NCBI RefSeq assembly: GCF_000017165.1
Contig: NC_009634.1
Location: forward strand, 1,068,249 to 1,132,248
DNA: 64,000 bases
Direction: 5' to 3'
Source: Methanococcus vannielii SB
GTDB taxonomy: Archaea; AGJL01; Methanococci; Methanococcales; Methanococcaceae
Part shown: piece by piece, positions 8,849-17,448 of the stretch
Layout: each line of letters begins with the position of its first letter
Numbering within the stretch: the stretch's first letter is position 1
Made by a program: the position numbers and the translations under genes
Notes under the pieces: generated by a model
What the model was told of the DNA's origin: nothing
Seen by the model: the letters and a program-made list of their open reading frames with translations, nothing else
The model's database searches: none

Positions 8849-9919
8849 GTGAATAATAATAGCATTGAATATAGAAAGTTGGAACACTTAATTGTATGTG
8901 ATCACTGTGATGTGGAGTACAAGAAAGGAACCCTTCTTGAGGACGTTGAATTGATTCACAGCGGTGTATCAAACTGCGATTTGAACAATATTGATACATC
9001 AATTGAAATATTTGGAAAAAAGTTAGATGCTCCAATAATTATTGCTGCAATAACGGGTGGACACCCTAAGGCAAAAGATGTTAATAAAAATATTGCAGTA
9101 GCTATTGAAGAACTTAATTTAGGTATGGGAGTAGGTTCTCAAAGGGCAGGAATTTTAAAACCTGACCTAATCGATACATATTCTATTGTCAGGGATTATA
9201 CTTCTTCACTGGTTATTGGAAATCTTGGAGCAGTTAATTTTATAGAGGATGGTTGGAACGAAGAAATTATTTCAAAGTCTGTAGAAATGATAGATGCAAA
9301 TGCAATTGCAATTCATTTTAATCCTTTACAAGAAGCTATCCAACCTGAAGGGGATGTAAATTTCAAAGGACTTGGTTTATTAAAAGAAATAATTTCAAAA
9401 TATAAAAATATCTATAAAAATATTCCATTTGTTGCAAAACAGGTTGGTGAAGGATTTTCTAAAAAAGATGCCATTTTTCTAAAAAAAATGGGTTTTGACG
9501 CAATAGACGTTGGTGGAAGCGGAGGGACCTCTTGGGCCGCTGTTGAACTTTACCGGATAAAGGATGAAAAGCAAAGGGAATTTTTAAATCAGTACTATAA
9601 TTTTGGAATTCCAACTGCTGCATCCATTTTTGAAGTAAAATCGGGATTTTCAAACCCCATAATTGCAACAGGGGGAATAAGGACTGGAATTGATATCGCA
9701 AAATCAATTGCAATTGGTGCAGACTGCTGTGGAACTGCTTTACCCATTTTAAAGGCGGCTTTAAAGTCCTCAGACGAAGTTATAAATGTTCTTGAACGAA
9801 TGATTAAAGAGTTAAAGACTACAATGTTTTTAACAGGCTGTGGCAGTATTACCGATTTAAAATCTGCTAGGTATATTCTAAAAGGAGATTTAAAAAATTG
9901 GAAGGAACAAATTCGTTAA
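8849..9919 (+). CDS. idi: Isopentenyl-diphosphate delta-isomerase, type 2 (FMN)
   Basis: 356 residues. It interconverts isopentenyl and dimethylallyl diphosphate, the branch point that supplies ether-lipid isoprenoids. The family is an FMN- and NADPH-dependent TIM barrel. Visible motifs include ITGGHPKAKDVN, GVGSQRAGI, the flavin-phosphate loop GGSGGTSW, IATGGIRTG and a C-terminal GCGS. The start is GTG behind AGGTGG. RNase J and IdsA follow on the same strand, a common archaeal arrangement that links isoprenoid genes. Base 9182 marks the end of the duplicated segment, inside codon 112, so only this copy has the complete enzyme. Confidence 0.95.
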   Translation: MNNNSIEYRKLEHLIVCDHCDVEYKKGTLLEDVELIHSGVSNCDLNNIDTSIEIFGKKLDAPIIIAAITGGHPKAKDVNKNIAVAIEELNLGMGVGSQRAGILKPDLIDTYSIVRDYTSSLVIGNLGAVNFIEDGWNEEIISKSVEMIDANAIAIHFNPLQEAIQPEGDVNFKGLGLLKEIISKYKNIYKNIPFVAKQVGEGFSKKDAIFLKKMGFDAIDVGGSGGTSWAAVELYRIKDEKQREFLNQYYNFGIPTAASIFEVKSGFSNPIIATGGIRTGIDIAKSIAIGADCCGTALPILKAALKSSDEVINVLERMIKELKTTMFLTGCGSITDLKSARYILKGDLKNWKEQIR

Positions 9920-9952
9920 TATGTTAATATGTCCACATCAAACGACATCATG

Positions 9953-9968
9953 CAGTTTTACAAAACTG
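9953..9968. repeat. Short inverted repeat between idi and the RNase J gene
   Basis: CAGTTTT and AAAACTG, separated by two bases, form a short stem 34 bases after the idi stop and 76 bases before the RNase J start. It could be part of an idi 3' end or an operator for the next gene; nothing more specific is visible. Confidence 0.4.
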
Positions 9969-10043
9969 ACTTTATGGCGTTATGCTTTATTTTCAGCATT
10001 ATAGTGTTATTTAATTTAATTTTAAAAAGAAGGATGTGATAAT

Positions 10044-11390
10044 TTGCAGTTAGAAGTAGTAGCAATCGGAGGATACGAGGAAGTCGGAAGAAATATGACT
10101 GCCGTAAATATAGACGGTGAAATCATAATTTTCGACATGGGGATAAGGCTTGACAGGATAATGATTCACGAAGATACCGATATCTCGAAAATGCATAGTT
10201 TAAATTTAATTGAAATGGGTGTAATTCCTGACGATACAGTAATGAAAAATATTGAAGGAGAAGTTAAAGCAATCGTTTTAACGCACGGCCACCTTGACCA
10301 CATCGGTGCAATTACAAAACTTGCACACAGGTATAATGCGCCTATTATCGGAACCCCTTATACATTAGAACTCGTAAAACGAGAAATCTTAAGTGAAAAG
10401 AAGTTTGATGTTAGGAATCCATTAATTACTTTGGAAAACGGTAATAAATTGGATTTAACGGCCAATATTACTTTAGAATTCGTAAAAATTACACACAGTA
10501 TTCCTGATGCTGCAATGGCGGTATTACATACACCTTACGGTGCGGTAGTTTATGGAAACGATTTTAAATTTGACAATTTCCCAGTAGTTGGTGAAAAACC
10601 AGATTATAAGGCATTAAAAAGAATTGGAAAGCAGGGCGTAATTGCAATGGTTTCTGAAAGTACAAGAGCAGATTATGAAGGTAAAACTCCTTCAGAAGGT
10701 GTTGCAGCAAATCTTTTAAAAAATGACCTTTTAGGAACGGATAATCAGGATAACGGTGTTATAGTAACTACATTTTCATCACACATTGCAAGAGTAAAAT
10801 CAATTACTGATGTTGCAACCAAAATGGGTAGAATTCCGGTTTTAGTTGGAAGATCTATGGCTAAATATTGCGGTATTGCACAGGATATCGGTCTTGTAAA
10901 GTTTCCAAAGGAAACAAAGATATGTTGGGATCCATCAAGTATTGATAAAACCTACCACCAGATAATGAAGGAAGGAAAAGAAAACTACCTTTTAATCGTT
11001 ACAGGCCACCAAGGTGAGGAAGGAGCAGTTTTATCAAGAATGGCTACAAATAAAACTCCTTTTAAGTTTGAAAAGTATGACCAAGTCGTATTTTCAGCAG
11101 ATGTAATCCCAAACCCTATGAATTCAGCTCAGAGGTATTTACTTGAAGCTAGATTGAAATTAATGGGTGTTAGAATATTTAAGGGGGCCCACGTTTCAGG
11201 ACACGCTGCAAAAGAAGACCATAGGGATTTATTAAGATGGATGCAGCCAGAACACCTTATTCCTTCACACGGTGACTTTAACTTAACTGCAGCATATACA
11301 AAACTTGCAGAAGAAGAAGGTTTTAGACTTGGTGAGGATGTCCATTTACTTAGAAATTGGCAGAGTTTGAAATTTGAGAGAGTTCTTTAA
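10044..11390 (+). CDS. rnj: Ribonuclease J (metallo-beta-lactamase/beta-CASP)
   Basis: 448 residues. Archaeal RNase J is a 5'-3' exoribonuclease in mRNA and rRNA turnover. The metallo-beta-lactamase motif is clear: H81-x-H83-x-D85-H86 (HGHLDHIGA), with further ligands in ITHSIPDA and YGNDFKFD. The beta-CASP part has TTFSSHIARV, VTGHQGEEGA and a C-terminal HVSGHA-x-HGDF pattern. The start is TTG behind GGATGTGAT, with no better start nearby. It sits 13 bases upstream of idsA and after idi, a linkage of RNase J with isoprenoid genes common in archaea. Confidence 0.93.
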   Translation: MQLEVVAIGGYEEVGRNMTAVNIDGEIIIFDMGIRLDRIMIHEDTDISKMHSLNLIEMGVIPDDTVMKNIEGEVKAIVLTHGHLDHIGAITKLAHRYNAPIIGTPYTLELVKREILSEKKFDVRNPLITLENGNKLDLTANITLEFVKITHSIPDAAMAVLHTPYGAVVYGNDFKFDNFPVVGEKPDYKALKRIGKQGVIAMVSESTRADYEGKTPSEGVAANLLKNDLLGTDNQDNGVIVTTFSSHIARVKSITDVATKMGRIPVLVGRSMAKYCGIAQDIGLVKFPKETKICWDPSSIDKTYHQIMKEGKENYLLIVTGHQGEEGAVLSRMATNKTPFKFEKYDQVVFSADVIPNPMNSAQRYLLEARLKLMGVRIFKGAHVSGHAAKEDHRDLLRWMQPEHLIPSHGDFNLTAAYTKLAEEEGFRLGEDVHLLRNWQSLKFERVL

Positions 11391-11403
11391 CTGAGGTGTT
11401 AGT

Positions 11404-12357
11404 ATGGTATTTGATAGGGCAATTTTATCTAAAATCGATTCCGAGCTTGAAAATTACGTGGAAAAAGATACTAATCTGTACAATGCGTCAAAACACTTAT
11501 TATTTGCGGGCGGAAAGAGGATAAGGCCATACCTTTCAGTTCTAACGTATCTTTTGAAAAGAGATGATATTTCAGAAGTTTTAGCCCCTGCAATTTCTGT
11601 TGAACTGATTCATAACTATACACTAATTCATGACGATATAATGGATAATGATGATGAAAGGCGTGGAAAACCAACTGTCCATATCGTTTACGGTGAACCA
11701 ACTGCAATTTTAGCAGGCGATTTATTATATGCAAAGGCTTTTGAAGCTCTTTCAAATATTGGTGACAGTAAAAAAGCCCTTGAAGTTTTAAAAGTTCTAT
11801 CAAAAGCATGTGTTGAAGTTTGTGAAGGCCAAACTGACGACATGGAGTTTGAAAACGAATTTCCAACACTTGAAGAATATTTAAGCATGATTTCGAAAAA
11901 AACAGGAGCTTTAATAGTCGCCCCTATTGAAATAGGTGCAATCATGGCAGAATGTTCTTCTGAAGAAAGAGAAGCACTTTATAACTATGCAAAAAGAATT
12001 GGAATGACTTTTCAAATTCAGGATGATGTTTTAGATTTGATTGGAGACCAAAAAACAATTGGAAAGCCCGTTGGAAGCGATATTCTTGAAGGTAAAAAAA
12101 CAATAATTGTCATTCACGCAATTGAAAATTTACCCAATGATAAAAAAGAAAGACTTTTACAGATTTTAGGGAATAAAAATGCTTCAAAAGAAGAAATAGC
12201 CGAAGCAATAGTAATTTTAAGTGATTCAATAGAATATGTTAAAGATATAATGAAAAATGCTACAAATGAAGCTAAAGAATGTTTAAAAATTTTTGATTCA
12301 GAACGAAGAAAAAACCTTGAAAAAGTTGCGGATTTTATAATTGAAAGAATTCATTAA
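11404..12357 (+). CDS. idsA: Short-chain isoprenyl diphosphate synthase (GGPP synthase)
   Basis: 317 residues, all-alpha trans-prenyltransferase. It condenses IPP with allylic diphosphates up to geranylgeranyl diphosphate for archaeal ether lipids. The first Asp-rich motif is D77-D-I-M-D81 in IHDDIMDND and the second is FQIQDDVLD near residue 205. The GGKRIRPYL substrate site is at about 37-45. The ATG at 11404 follows GAGGTGTTAGT. It is co-directional and nearly contiguous with the RNase J gene. Product chain length cannot be fixed from the sequence alone. Confidence 0.94.
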   Translation: MVFDRAILSKIDSELENYVEKDTNLYNASKHLLFAGGKRIRPYLSVLTYLLKRDDISEVLAPAISVELIHNYTLIHDDIMDNDDERRGKPTVHIVYGEPTAILAGDLLYAKAFEALSNIGDSKKALEVLKVLSKACVEVCEGQTDDMEFENEFPTLEEYLSMISKKTGALIVAPIEIGAIMAECSSEEREALYNYAKRIGMTFQIQDDVLDLIGDQKTIGKPVGSDILEGKKTIIVIHAIENLPNDKKERLLQILGNKNASKEEIAEAIVILSDSIEYVKDIMKNATNEAKECLKIFDSERRKNLEKVADFIIERIH

Positions 12358-12406
12358 CTTATCTATTTTTAACTTTTTTTTAAAATTTAAATTTACGGTG
12401 GTATTT

Positions 12407-12859
12407 ATGAAAATTCCTAAAATTTATATTGAAGGGGAATTAAACGATAATAATAAGGTAGTTATTGAAAACGAAGGAAAAAAGATAATTTTTTTAGAAA
12501 AAGAAGATGAGTATTTTGGAGATGGCAAGGTACTTTATCAGGTTATATATGACGATCTTTCAAAATATCTTGTTTTAAATAAACTTAAAAAAGATATTTT
12601 TATAAAATTTCCAGATAACAGAACATTTTCATACATTAAAAAAGGGACAGAATTAATTTTAGTACCTGCTGAAGGATACAAAGTTTATCCTATCCTTGAT
12701 TTTGGATATCGGGTTTTAAAAGGGTATCGTTTAGCAGGCCTTGAAAGTAAGAAGGGGGACATTAGATATGTTAATTCACCAGTAAATGGGACCGTAGTAT
12801 TCATGAATGAAATTCCCTCAGAGCGCCCAAATTATGTATTTTATATATTAGAAGAATAG
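12407..12859 (+). CDS. DUF2118 family protein
   Basis: 150 residues when started at the ATG behind GGTGG at 12398-12402. An upstream in-frame start at 12341 would overlap idsA and add an uncharacteristic hydrophobic stretch. The C-terminal half ([24 protein letters not shown]) resembles the barrel-sandwich fold of lipoyl/biotinyl domains but has no modifiable lysine in the usual MKM position. I place it in the archaeal DUF2118 family from memory. Function unknown. It is the last gene of the plus-strand series that begins with idi. Confidence 0.7.
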   Translation: MKIPKIYIEGELNDNNKVVIENEGKKIIFLEKEDEYFGDGKVLYQVIYDDLSKYLVLNKLKKDIFIKFPDNRTFSYIKKGTELILVPAEGYKVYPILDFGYRVLKGYRLAGLESKKGDIRYVNSPVNGTVVFMNEIPSERPNYVFYILEE

Positions 12860-12910
12860 TGAACGTTATTTCAACTTTTTATTTATTTCCATTATTTTCA
12901 TTGATATTAG

Positions 12911-14029
12911 TCACTTAAAACTATTTTTTTCAGAATACTGATATCCCCATGAACCAGTAATTTGCCCTTTTTTTGCCATTTTTCCCAAAATATCTAACAC
13001 TTCTTTTTCAAGTGGCTCAGGATTGTTATTTTCAAAATAAGTTCCACATAATGGCATGAAATAGTGTGCATGAACCTTACCATTCTTTTTAATGATGTAT
13101 TTCATTAAATCGATACTTTCCTTTCGCTGAAATTCGTTTTCATCTGGAAAACCAAATATAAAATCTACTTTGGGAGTTAATGCATATTCCCTACAATTTT
13201 CAACTGCATTTATTATATCTAATACAGAATGCCCCCTTCTAATATAATTAAGTACTTCGTTGCTACCACTTTGAGCACCAAAATGAATAAATGTATTGTC
13301 ACAATACTTATTTACTAATTCAAGAGTTTTTGAAGTTACAAATTCAGGCCTCACTTCAGAAGGAAACGTTCCAAAAAATAATCGGTTTTTAATTTCAAAA
13401 AGTTTCTTCATTAAATTTTCCAGCTTTTCAATATCTGGCTTTGTTCCTGTTTTTGAGCCATAAGAAAAGGCATTCGGAGTTACAAATCTAATGTCCCCCA
13501 TTGTCTTTACAATTTTTACAATACTATCAATACTTCTATGTCGTACGTTTTTTCCAAATATTTGGGGGGTTTGGCAAAACCTACAATTATATGGGCATCC
13601 CCTTGTAATTTCAATTGGTGCAAGTGGCCAAATCTTGTTAAACTCTTCAAAATTTTCAACAGGTTCTCCAAAAATTATCGCATCTTTGGGACTTTTTCCA
13701 GTTTTTATTAAATTTACGAGTTTTGGAAGAGTAATTTCACCTTCACCAACAATTACATATTCAAAACCCATGTCAACCGTATCCTTTGGCGCTCCTGAAG
13801 GGTGTGCCCCTCCTGCAATTAATATTATATCTTTTTTTAATCTTTTTATTTCTTTTATTTCTTTTAAAACTTCATTTCGCTGCATACTCATAAATGAATA
13901 TATTAATATATTAATTTCTTCTAAATGCCTTACTAAATCGTTAAAATTGTTAAATAAAGTTCCTGATACTAAAGGGTACAATTTTGAGATACTGTATCTA
14001 TTTTTTGGTGTTATTCGAAATCCAATCAT
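12911..14029 (-). CDS. B12-binding/radical SAM protein (MJ1487 family)
   Basis: 372 residues. Residues 1-125 form a cobalamin-binding-like Rossmann domain (ILIYSFMSMQ, LIAGGAHPSGAP, VIVGEGEITLP), followed by a radical SAM core with the [4Fe-4S] cluster motif C145-x3-C149-x2-C152 (RGCPYNCRFCQTP). Later segments (FGAQSGSNEVL, FIFGFPDE) are typical of the MiaB/HpnP-like B12 radical SAM group. The canonical DxHxxG cobalamin motif is not obvious. The reaction is unknown; I assign it to the archaeal MJ1487-type family from memory. It stands alone on the minus strand and diverges from the gene at 14096. Confidence 0.8.
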   Translation of the reverse strand: MIGFRITPKNRYSISKLYPLVSGTLFNNFNDLVRHLEEINILIYSFMSMQRNEVLKEIKEIKRLKKDIILIAGGAHPSGAPKDTVDMGFEYVIVGEGEITLPKLVNLIKTGKSPKDAIIFGEPVENFEEFNKIWPLAPIEITRGCPYNCRFCQTPQIFGKNVRHRSIDSIVKIVKTMGDIRFVTPNAFSYGSKTGTKPDIEKLENLMKKLFEIKNRLFFGTFPSEVRPEFVTSKTLELVNKYCDNTFIHFGAQSGSNEVLNYIRRGHSVLDIINAVENCREYALTPKVDFIFGFPDENEFQRKESIDLMKYIIKKNGKVHAHYFMPLCGTYFENNNPEPLEKEVLDILGKMAKKGQITGSWGYQYSEKNSFK

Positions 14030-14095
14030 AAACTTAAATAATGAAGATTGGTATATAAAATTGATAGTATTAATAGTATTTTAGGGGTGCTTTCT

Positions 14096-14368
14096 TTGAA
14101 GAAAAAACCGACACTATATATCCGAATTCATTACCCCGGAAGTATTTTGGAAGGGGAATACGATTTTGATTCAGTCGTAAAACTCAAAAATAAATATATA
14201 AAATATTTAGATACTGGGAAAGGGACTGGAACTCTAATATTTAATGAAGACAAAAAGAATTTTGCAGTAATAAATTTTCAACAGGTGTGTGCAATAGAAG
14301 TCGATAAAACGCTAATATTTATGGACGAATACGAAAGAGAATGGGATAGCGTTTGTCGAACAAAATAG
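14096..14368 (+). CDS. Conserved hypothetical protein, 90 residues
   Basis: TTG at 14096 lies just behind AGGGGTG, a strong site; an earlier ATG at 14048 lacks one. The protein has no membrane segment or cysteine cluster. It reads as a small beta-rich domain (TLYIRIHYPGSILEGEYDFDSV, then TGTLIFNEDKKNFAVINFQQV and an acidic tail). It ends 17 bases before the carbonic-anhydrase-like gene and is probably cotranscribed with it. I do not recognise the family. Confidence 0.6.
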   Translation: MKKKPTLYIRIHYPGSILEGEYDFDSVVKLKNKYIKYLDTGKGTGTLIFNEDKKNFAVINFQQVCAIEVDKTLIFMDEYEREWDSVCRTK

Positions 14369-14385
14369 ATTTAGGTGACTTTAAT

Positions 14386-14841
14386 ATGGCAAAAATTGCA
14401 AAAAATGCAACAGTTATTGGAAATGTTGAACTCTCTAAAGATGTAAATATCTGGTATGGCGCAGTCATTAGGGGAGATATAAACAAAATTACAATTAAAG
14501 AAGGTTCAAATATTCAAGATAACTGTGTTGTGCACTGTTCTAAGGAATTCCCTACATTTATTGGTAAAAACGTATCAATTGGACATGGTGCAGTAATCCA
14601 TGGTTGTATAATTGATGATAACGTTCTTATTGGAATGAACTCTACGGTTTTAAATGGTGCTAAAATTGGTAAAAATTCAATAATCGGCGCAAATGCACTT
14701 GTTTCTCAAAATAAAGAAATTCCGCCAAATAGTCTTGTTTTAGGAGTTCCCGGAAAAGTTATGCGAACTTTAACTCTTGAAGAAATAGAATCTATAAAAG
14801 ATAATGCATTAAGATATTTGGAATTATCAAGAAGTTTATAA
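14386..14841 (+). CDS. Gamma-carbonic anhydrase-like hexapeptide protein
   Basis: 151 residues from the ATG behind AGGTGAC. Left-handed beta-helix hexapeptide repeats run through the protein (IGNVELSKDVNIWYGAVIRGD onward). Three histidines sit where gamma-class carbonic anhydrases bind zinc or iron (VVHC, IGHG, VIHGC). The length fits the short CamH/YrdA/PaaY group and not the longer Cam enzyme with an acidic loop. A role in CO2/bicarbonate exchange would suit a CO2-reducing methanogen, but many members of this group have no proven activity. Confidence 0.78.
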   Translation: MAKIAKNATVIGNVELSKDVNIWYGAVIRGDINKITIKEGSNIQDNCVVHCSKEFPTFIGKNVSIGHGAVIHGCIIDDNVLIGMNSTVLNGAKIGKNSIIGANALVSQNKEIPPNSLVLGVPGKVMRTLTLEEIESIKDNALRYLELSRSL

Positions 14842-14902
14842 TAAAACTTATAATATTTGAAAATTAATAAATTAATAGCAAAATTATAACTTGGTGAAAA
14901 AA

Positions 14903-15325
14903 ATGGTTAATTTAGGATTTGTTATTGCAGAATTTAACCGGGATTTAACGTACATGATGGAAAAGTTAGCTGAAGAACACGCTCAATTTTTAGGGGCTAA
15001 CGTAGTATGTAAAGTAATGGTTCCAGGTTCATTTGACATGCCCTTGGCGATAAAAACACTTCTTAAAAAAGATAATATTGATGCAGTAGTTACAATTGGT
15101 TGTGTTATTGAAGGAGACACTGAACACGATGAAATTGTGGTACAAAACGCAGCACGAAAGATTGCAGATTTATCTTTAGAATTTGAAAAACCTGTTGCTT
15201 TAGGGATTTCTGGGCCTGGAATGACGAGGATGCAGGCAGAAGATAGAATTGATTATGGAAAAAGTGCAGTTGAAGCAGCGGTTAAAATGGTAAAAAGAAT
15301 TAATGATATTAAAAACAGTAATTAA
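14903..15325 (+). CDS. ribH: 6,7-dimethyl-8-ribityllumazine synthase
   Basis: About 140 residues. It condenses the ribitylaminouracil with dihydroxybutanone phosphate to give the lumazine precursor of riboflavin, which also leads toward FMN and FAD. Typical RibH segments are [21 protein letters not shown] and [16 protein letters not shown]. The ATG is placed after TTGGTGAAAAAA. The same ribitylaminouracil is a substrate of CofH, encoded twice further on, so this window holds two users of that intermediate. Confidence 0.88.
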   Translation: MVNLGFVIAEFNRDLTYMMEKLAEEHAQFLGANVVCKVMVPGSFDMPLAIKTLLKKDNIDAVVTIGCVIEGDTEHDEIVVQNAARKIADLSLEFEKPVALGISGPGMTRMQAEDRIDYGKSAVEAAVKMVKRINDIKNSN

Positions 15326-15372
15326 ACAATTTTGAGTATTTAAATTTTATTAAAACATTTTTTTGTGATTTT

Positions 15373-15663
15373 ATGGATGCATTAAAAGAAGTTTATTCTA
15401 CAATTGAAAAAAGGATTAAAGAAAAACCTGAAGGTTCGTACGTTGTTAAATTAACGACTAACGACAAAAAAACAGCAGTAAACAAGATTTGTGAAAAAAT
15501 TGGCGAAGAAGCGGCAGAAACGATTCTTGCAGCAAAAGATAATGATAAATCAGAAATAATTTATGAAAGTGCAGATTTAATTTTTCACACGTTTGTCTTA
15601 CTTGCAAAATTCGGAATTTCTTATGAAGAATTAAACGAAGAATTTAAAAAAAGAATGAAATAA
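15373..15663 (+). CDS. hisE: Phosphoribosyl-ATP pyrophosphatase
   Basis: 96 residues, all-alpha MazG-like NTP pyrophosphohydrolase of histidine biosynthesis (second step, PR-ATP to PR-AMP). The metal-binding signature is visible as [14 protein letters not shown] and [10 protein letters not shown]. The ATG lies behind TTGTGATTTT. The gene is separate from hisI, as in other methanococci, and no other his gene is nearby. It ends 7 bases before the convergent HTH-CBS gene. Confidence 0.93.
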   Translation: MDALKEVYSTIEKRIKEKPEGSYVVKLTTNDKKTAVNKICEKIGEEAAETILAAKDNDKSEIIYESADLIFHTFVLLAKFGISYEELNEEFKKRMK

Positions 15664-15670
15664 CTCTTTT

Positions 15671-16582
15671 TTATTTTAAATAGCCTTTTAATATTTTTGG
15701 AAATATTGTTCCTTCAATTAATTTTAAAATATCTGTTCTTGTAATAATTCCAACGGTATCTTCATATTCATTTACAATAATTAACCTTCCAACGTTATTT
15801 TTTTCCATTAAAATAAGCGCATCGTATATTTTTTTATCTTTCGAGATTGTGAATGTATTTGTGGCCATGATTTTAGATACTTTTTCGTTTTCAAGACCTT
15901 TTGAAACTGCGTCAGCAATATCATGAAGACTTATTATTCCTAAAAGTTTTTTATCTTCCATTATTGGAATTCCACTAATATTTTTTTCAGATAGCACTTT
16001 TGCAGTGTTTTTAACTGTTTCATCGGGTCTAATACTTATCAATTCATCTTTAGTTCCAACTTCTGATACAGAAATATATGGGACACTTGCAACGCCAATT
16101 ACGTCTATAAGTAAAATATGGTTAATATCATCCCGTCCAACAACTTTTCCAAGTATTACAATTTTATTGTGGTGAGTTGGCCCAATTTTTACAATATCGT
16201 TTTCAGAAAATTTTCTTGTGTCTCCTGCAATATATATCTTTGAAGAACATGACCTTTCATGAGTTACGGTATCAAAGACAATTTTAGTAACATTTACTCC
16301 TTCAATTCTTTCTTCACCCTTATAAATTGGAACAACAATTTCTTCCTTAATTTCGAGCCCTAATGACCTATAAGTTTGGCTTGTGGGAATGTATCCGCCC
16401 TTTGGCCCGGGAACTCCATCTACGAGGTTTAAAGCCCTTAAAGCTTGCATCTGGTTTCTAATAGTTCCAGGATTTCTACTTAATCTAACGGCAATTTCAG
16501 TTCCTTTAACAGCCTTATTTTTTTCTTTATATATTTGGAGTAATTCCTGCAATATTTCTTTTTGAACAACTGTTAGCTCCAT
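15671..16582 (-). CDS. Winged-helix/CBS-domain transcriptional regulator
   Basis: 303 residues. Residues 1-65 form an HTH (EIAVRLSRNPGTIRNQMQAL followed by GGYIPTSQTY wing). The middle of about 110 residues has no family I recognise. A tandem CBS pair covers about 178-300 (MEDKKLLGIISLHDIADAV, ILMEKNNVGRLIIV), which usually senses adenine nucleotides or SAM. It is probably a DNA-binding regulator responsive to a nucleotide. The ATG follows GGTGGGG. Two perfect 13-bp direct repeats lie 19-44 bases upstream, overlapping the likely TATA region, which suggests autoregulation. Confidence 0.8.
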   Translation of the reverse strand: MELTVVQKEILQELLQIYKEKNKAVKGTEIAVRLSRNPGTIRNQMQALRALNLVDGVPGPKGGYIPTSQTYRSLGLEIKEEIVVPIYKGEERIEGVNVTKIVFDTVTHERSCSSKIYIAGDTRKFSENDIVKIGPTHHNKIVILGKVVGRDDINHILLIDVIGVASVPYISVSEVGTKDELISIRPDETVKNTAKVLSEKNISGIPIMEDKKLLGIISLHDIADAVSKGLENEKVSKIMATNTFTISKDKKIYDALILMEKNNVGRLIIVNEYEDTVGIITRTDILKLIEGTIFPKILKGYLK

Positions 16583-16600
16583 AGCCCCACCATTATCAAT

Positions 16601-16626
16601 GATTATAAATAGTGATTATAAATAGT
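16601..16626. promoter_or_regulatory. Tandem 13-bp repeats upstream of the HTH-CBS gene
   Basis: GATTATAAATAGT occurs twice head to tail (16601-16613 and 16614-16626), just upstream of the ATG at 16582. Each copy read on the minus strand contains ATTTATAATC, a TATA-like core. This could be overlapping promoter elements or a repressor site for the encoded HTH protein. Confidence 0.5.
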
Positions 16627-16707
16627 GACATATATACTATGATTTTTTAGATATATAATAATCTTTTGGTTTAACATCGAAAAAATAGCAGATAGGTGAT
16701 TTTTTTC

Positions 16708-17448
16708 TTAGAAATCCAACGAGACTACAGGAATTTTTAGTATTCCTTTTAGATACTTAAAAAAGTTTTTTAGCCCGTAAACTTCGGTTCCATAATGTGT
16801 TCCATCAATAACCGTTAACCCAAGTTCCTTTGCGATAATTTTTGAATGGTGCGTTAAATCCCCTGAAAGGTACACGTCAGCAAGATTTGAAACATGGACT
16901 ATTGAATTTTGAGATAATCCATATCCTGAAAGCACTGCAAGTTTAATTGATTTTTTATTTATTAATTCTTTTTTAAGTATGATTTCTGGATTTTTACAAA
17001 TGTTTTCGTTAGTAATTTTTAAAATATCATTAAAAGTCCCTTCAAAATTTCCTATTCTTCCAAGGCCGTCATCATATAAATTTTTAACGTCTTTTAAATT
17101 AAATAATTCTGCCAAAGAATCATTTAAACCATTTTTACAGATATCAAGGTTGGTATGTGCAGAATAAAGAATAATGTCATTTTCAGTAAGTATTTTTAGT
17201 TTTTTATAGAGTGGGCCTGTAAAATTTTTTACAGGATCTTTTAAAATTGGGTGGTGGGTAAATAAAAAATCAATGTTTTCCATTTTTGCTTTTTCTATGA
17301 CTTCTAAAGATGGGTCAAGTGCCATTCCAATTTTTTTGATTTTTTTATTTAAATTAAGTCCTACTTGAACACCAACGTTATCCCCAAAAACTGCAAGGCA
17401 TTTTGGGGAAAATTCTTCAATTAACTCTATAACTTCAATTGCTTTCAT
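16708..17448 (-). CDS. NIF3-like (DUF34) metal-binding protein
   Basis: 246 residues of the NIF3/YbgI family, a toroidal hexamer with a dinuclear metal site. Ligand motifs are visible: FTHHPILKDP (two His), SAHTNLD, and the C-terminal VIDGTHYGTEVYG. Databases often name it GTP cyclohydrolase 1 type 2, which is not proven for archaeal members. Its ATG overlaps the TGA of the upstream methyltransferase gene (ATGA), so translation is coupled. I recall the same neighbours in Methanocaldococcus. Confidence 0.85.
   Translation of the reverse strand: MKAIEVIELIEEFSPKCLAVFGDNVGVQVGLNLNKKIKKIGMALDPSLEVIEKAKMENIDFLFTHHPILKDPVKNFTGPLYKKLKILTENDIILYSAHTNLDICKNGLNDSLAELFNLKDVKNLYDDGLGRIGNFEGTFNDILKITNENICKNPEIILKKELINKKSIKLAVLSGYGLSQNSIVHVSNLADVYLSGDLTHHSKIIAKELGLTVIDGTHYGTEVYGLKNFFKYLKGILKIPVVSLDF

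Larger units (their letters stand above)
3778..9182. repeat. Tandem duplication, copy B (complete unit)
   Basis: This is the one complete 5405-bp unit in the window. It starts inside a pilus platform gene, cut so that only its first 176 codons remain, and ends inside idi, which here continues into its intact 3' part. Between them lie a second platform gene, the assembly ATPase, TFB, Gar1 and the upstream region of idi. Since copy A should keep the whole platform gene and copy B the whole idi, neither function need be lost; only dosage changes. Confidence 0.93.

Noticed and set aside
12341-12406. Longer N terminus for the DUF2118 protein
   Set aside because: It overlaps idsA, lacks a ribosome binding site and adds a hydrophobic stretch; the ATG at 12407 has GGTGG.
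14048-14095. Earlier ATG for the 90-residue protein
   Set aside because: No ribosome binding site; TTG at 14096 has AGGGGTG at proper spacing.
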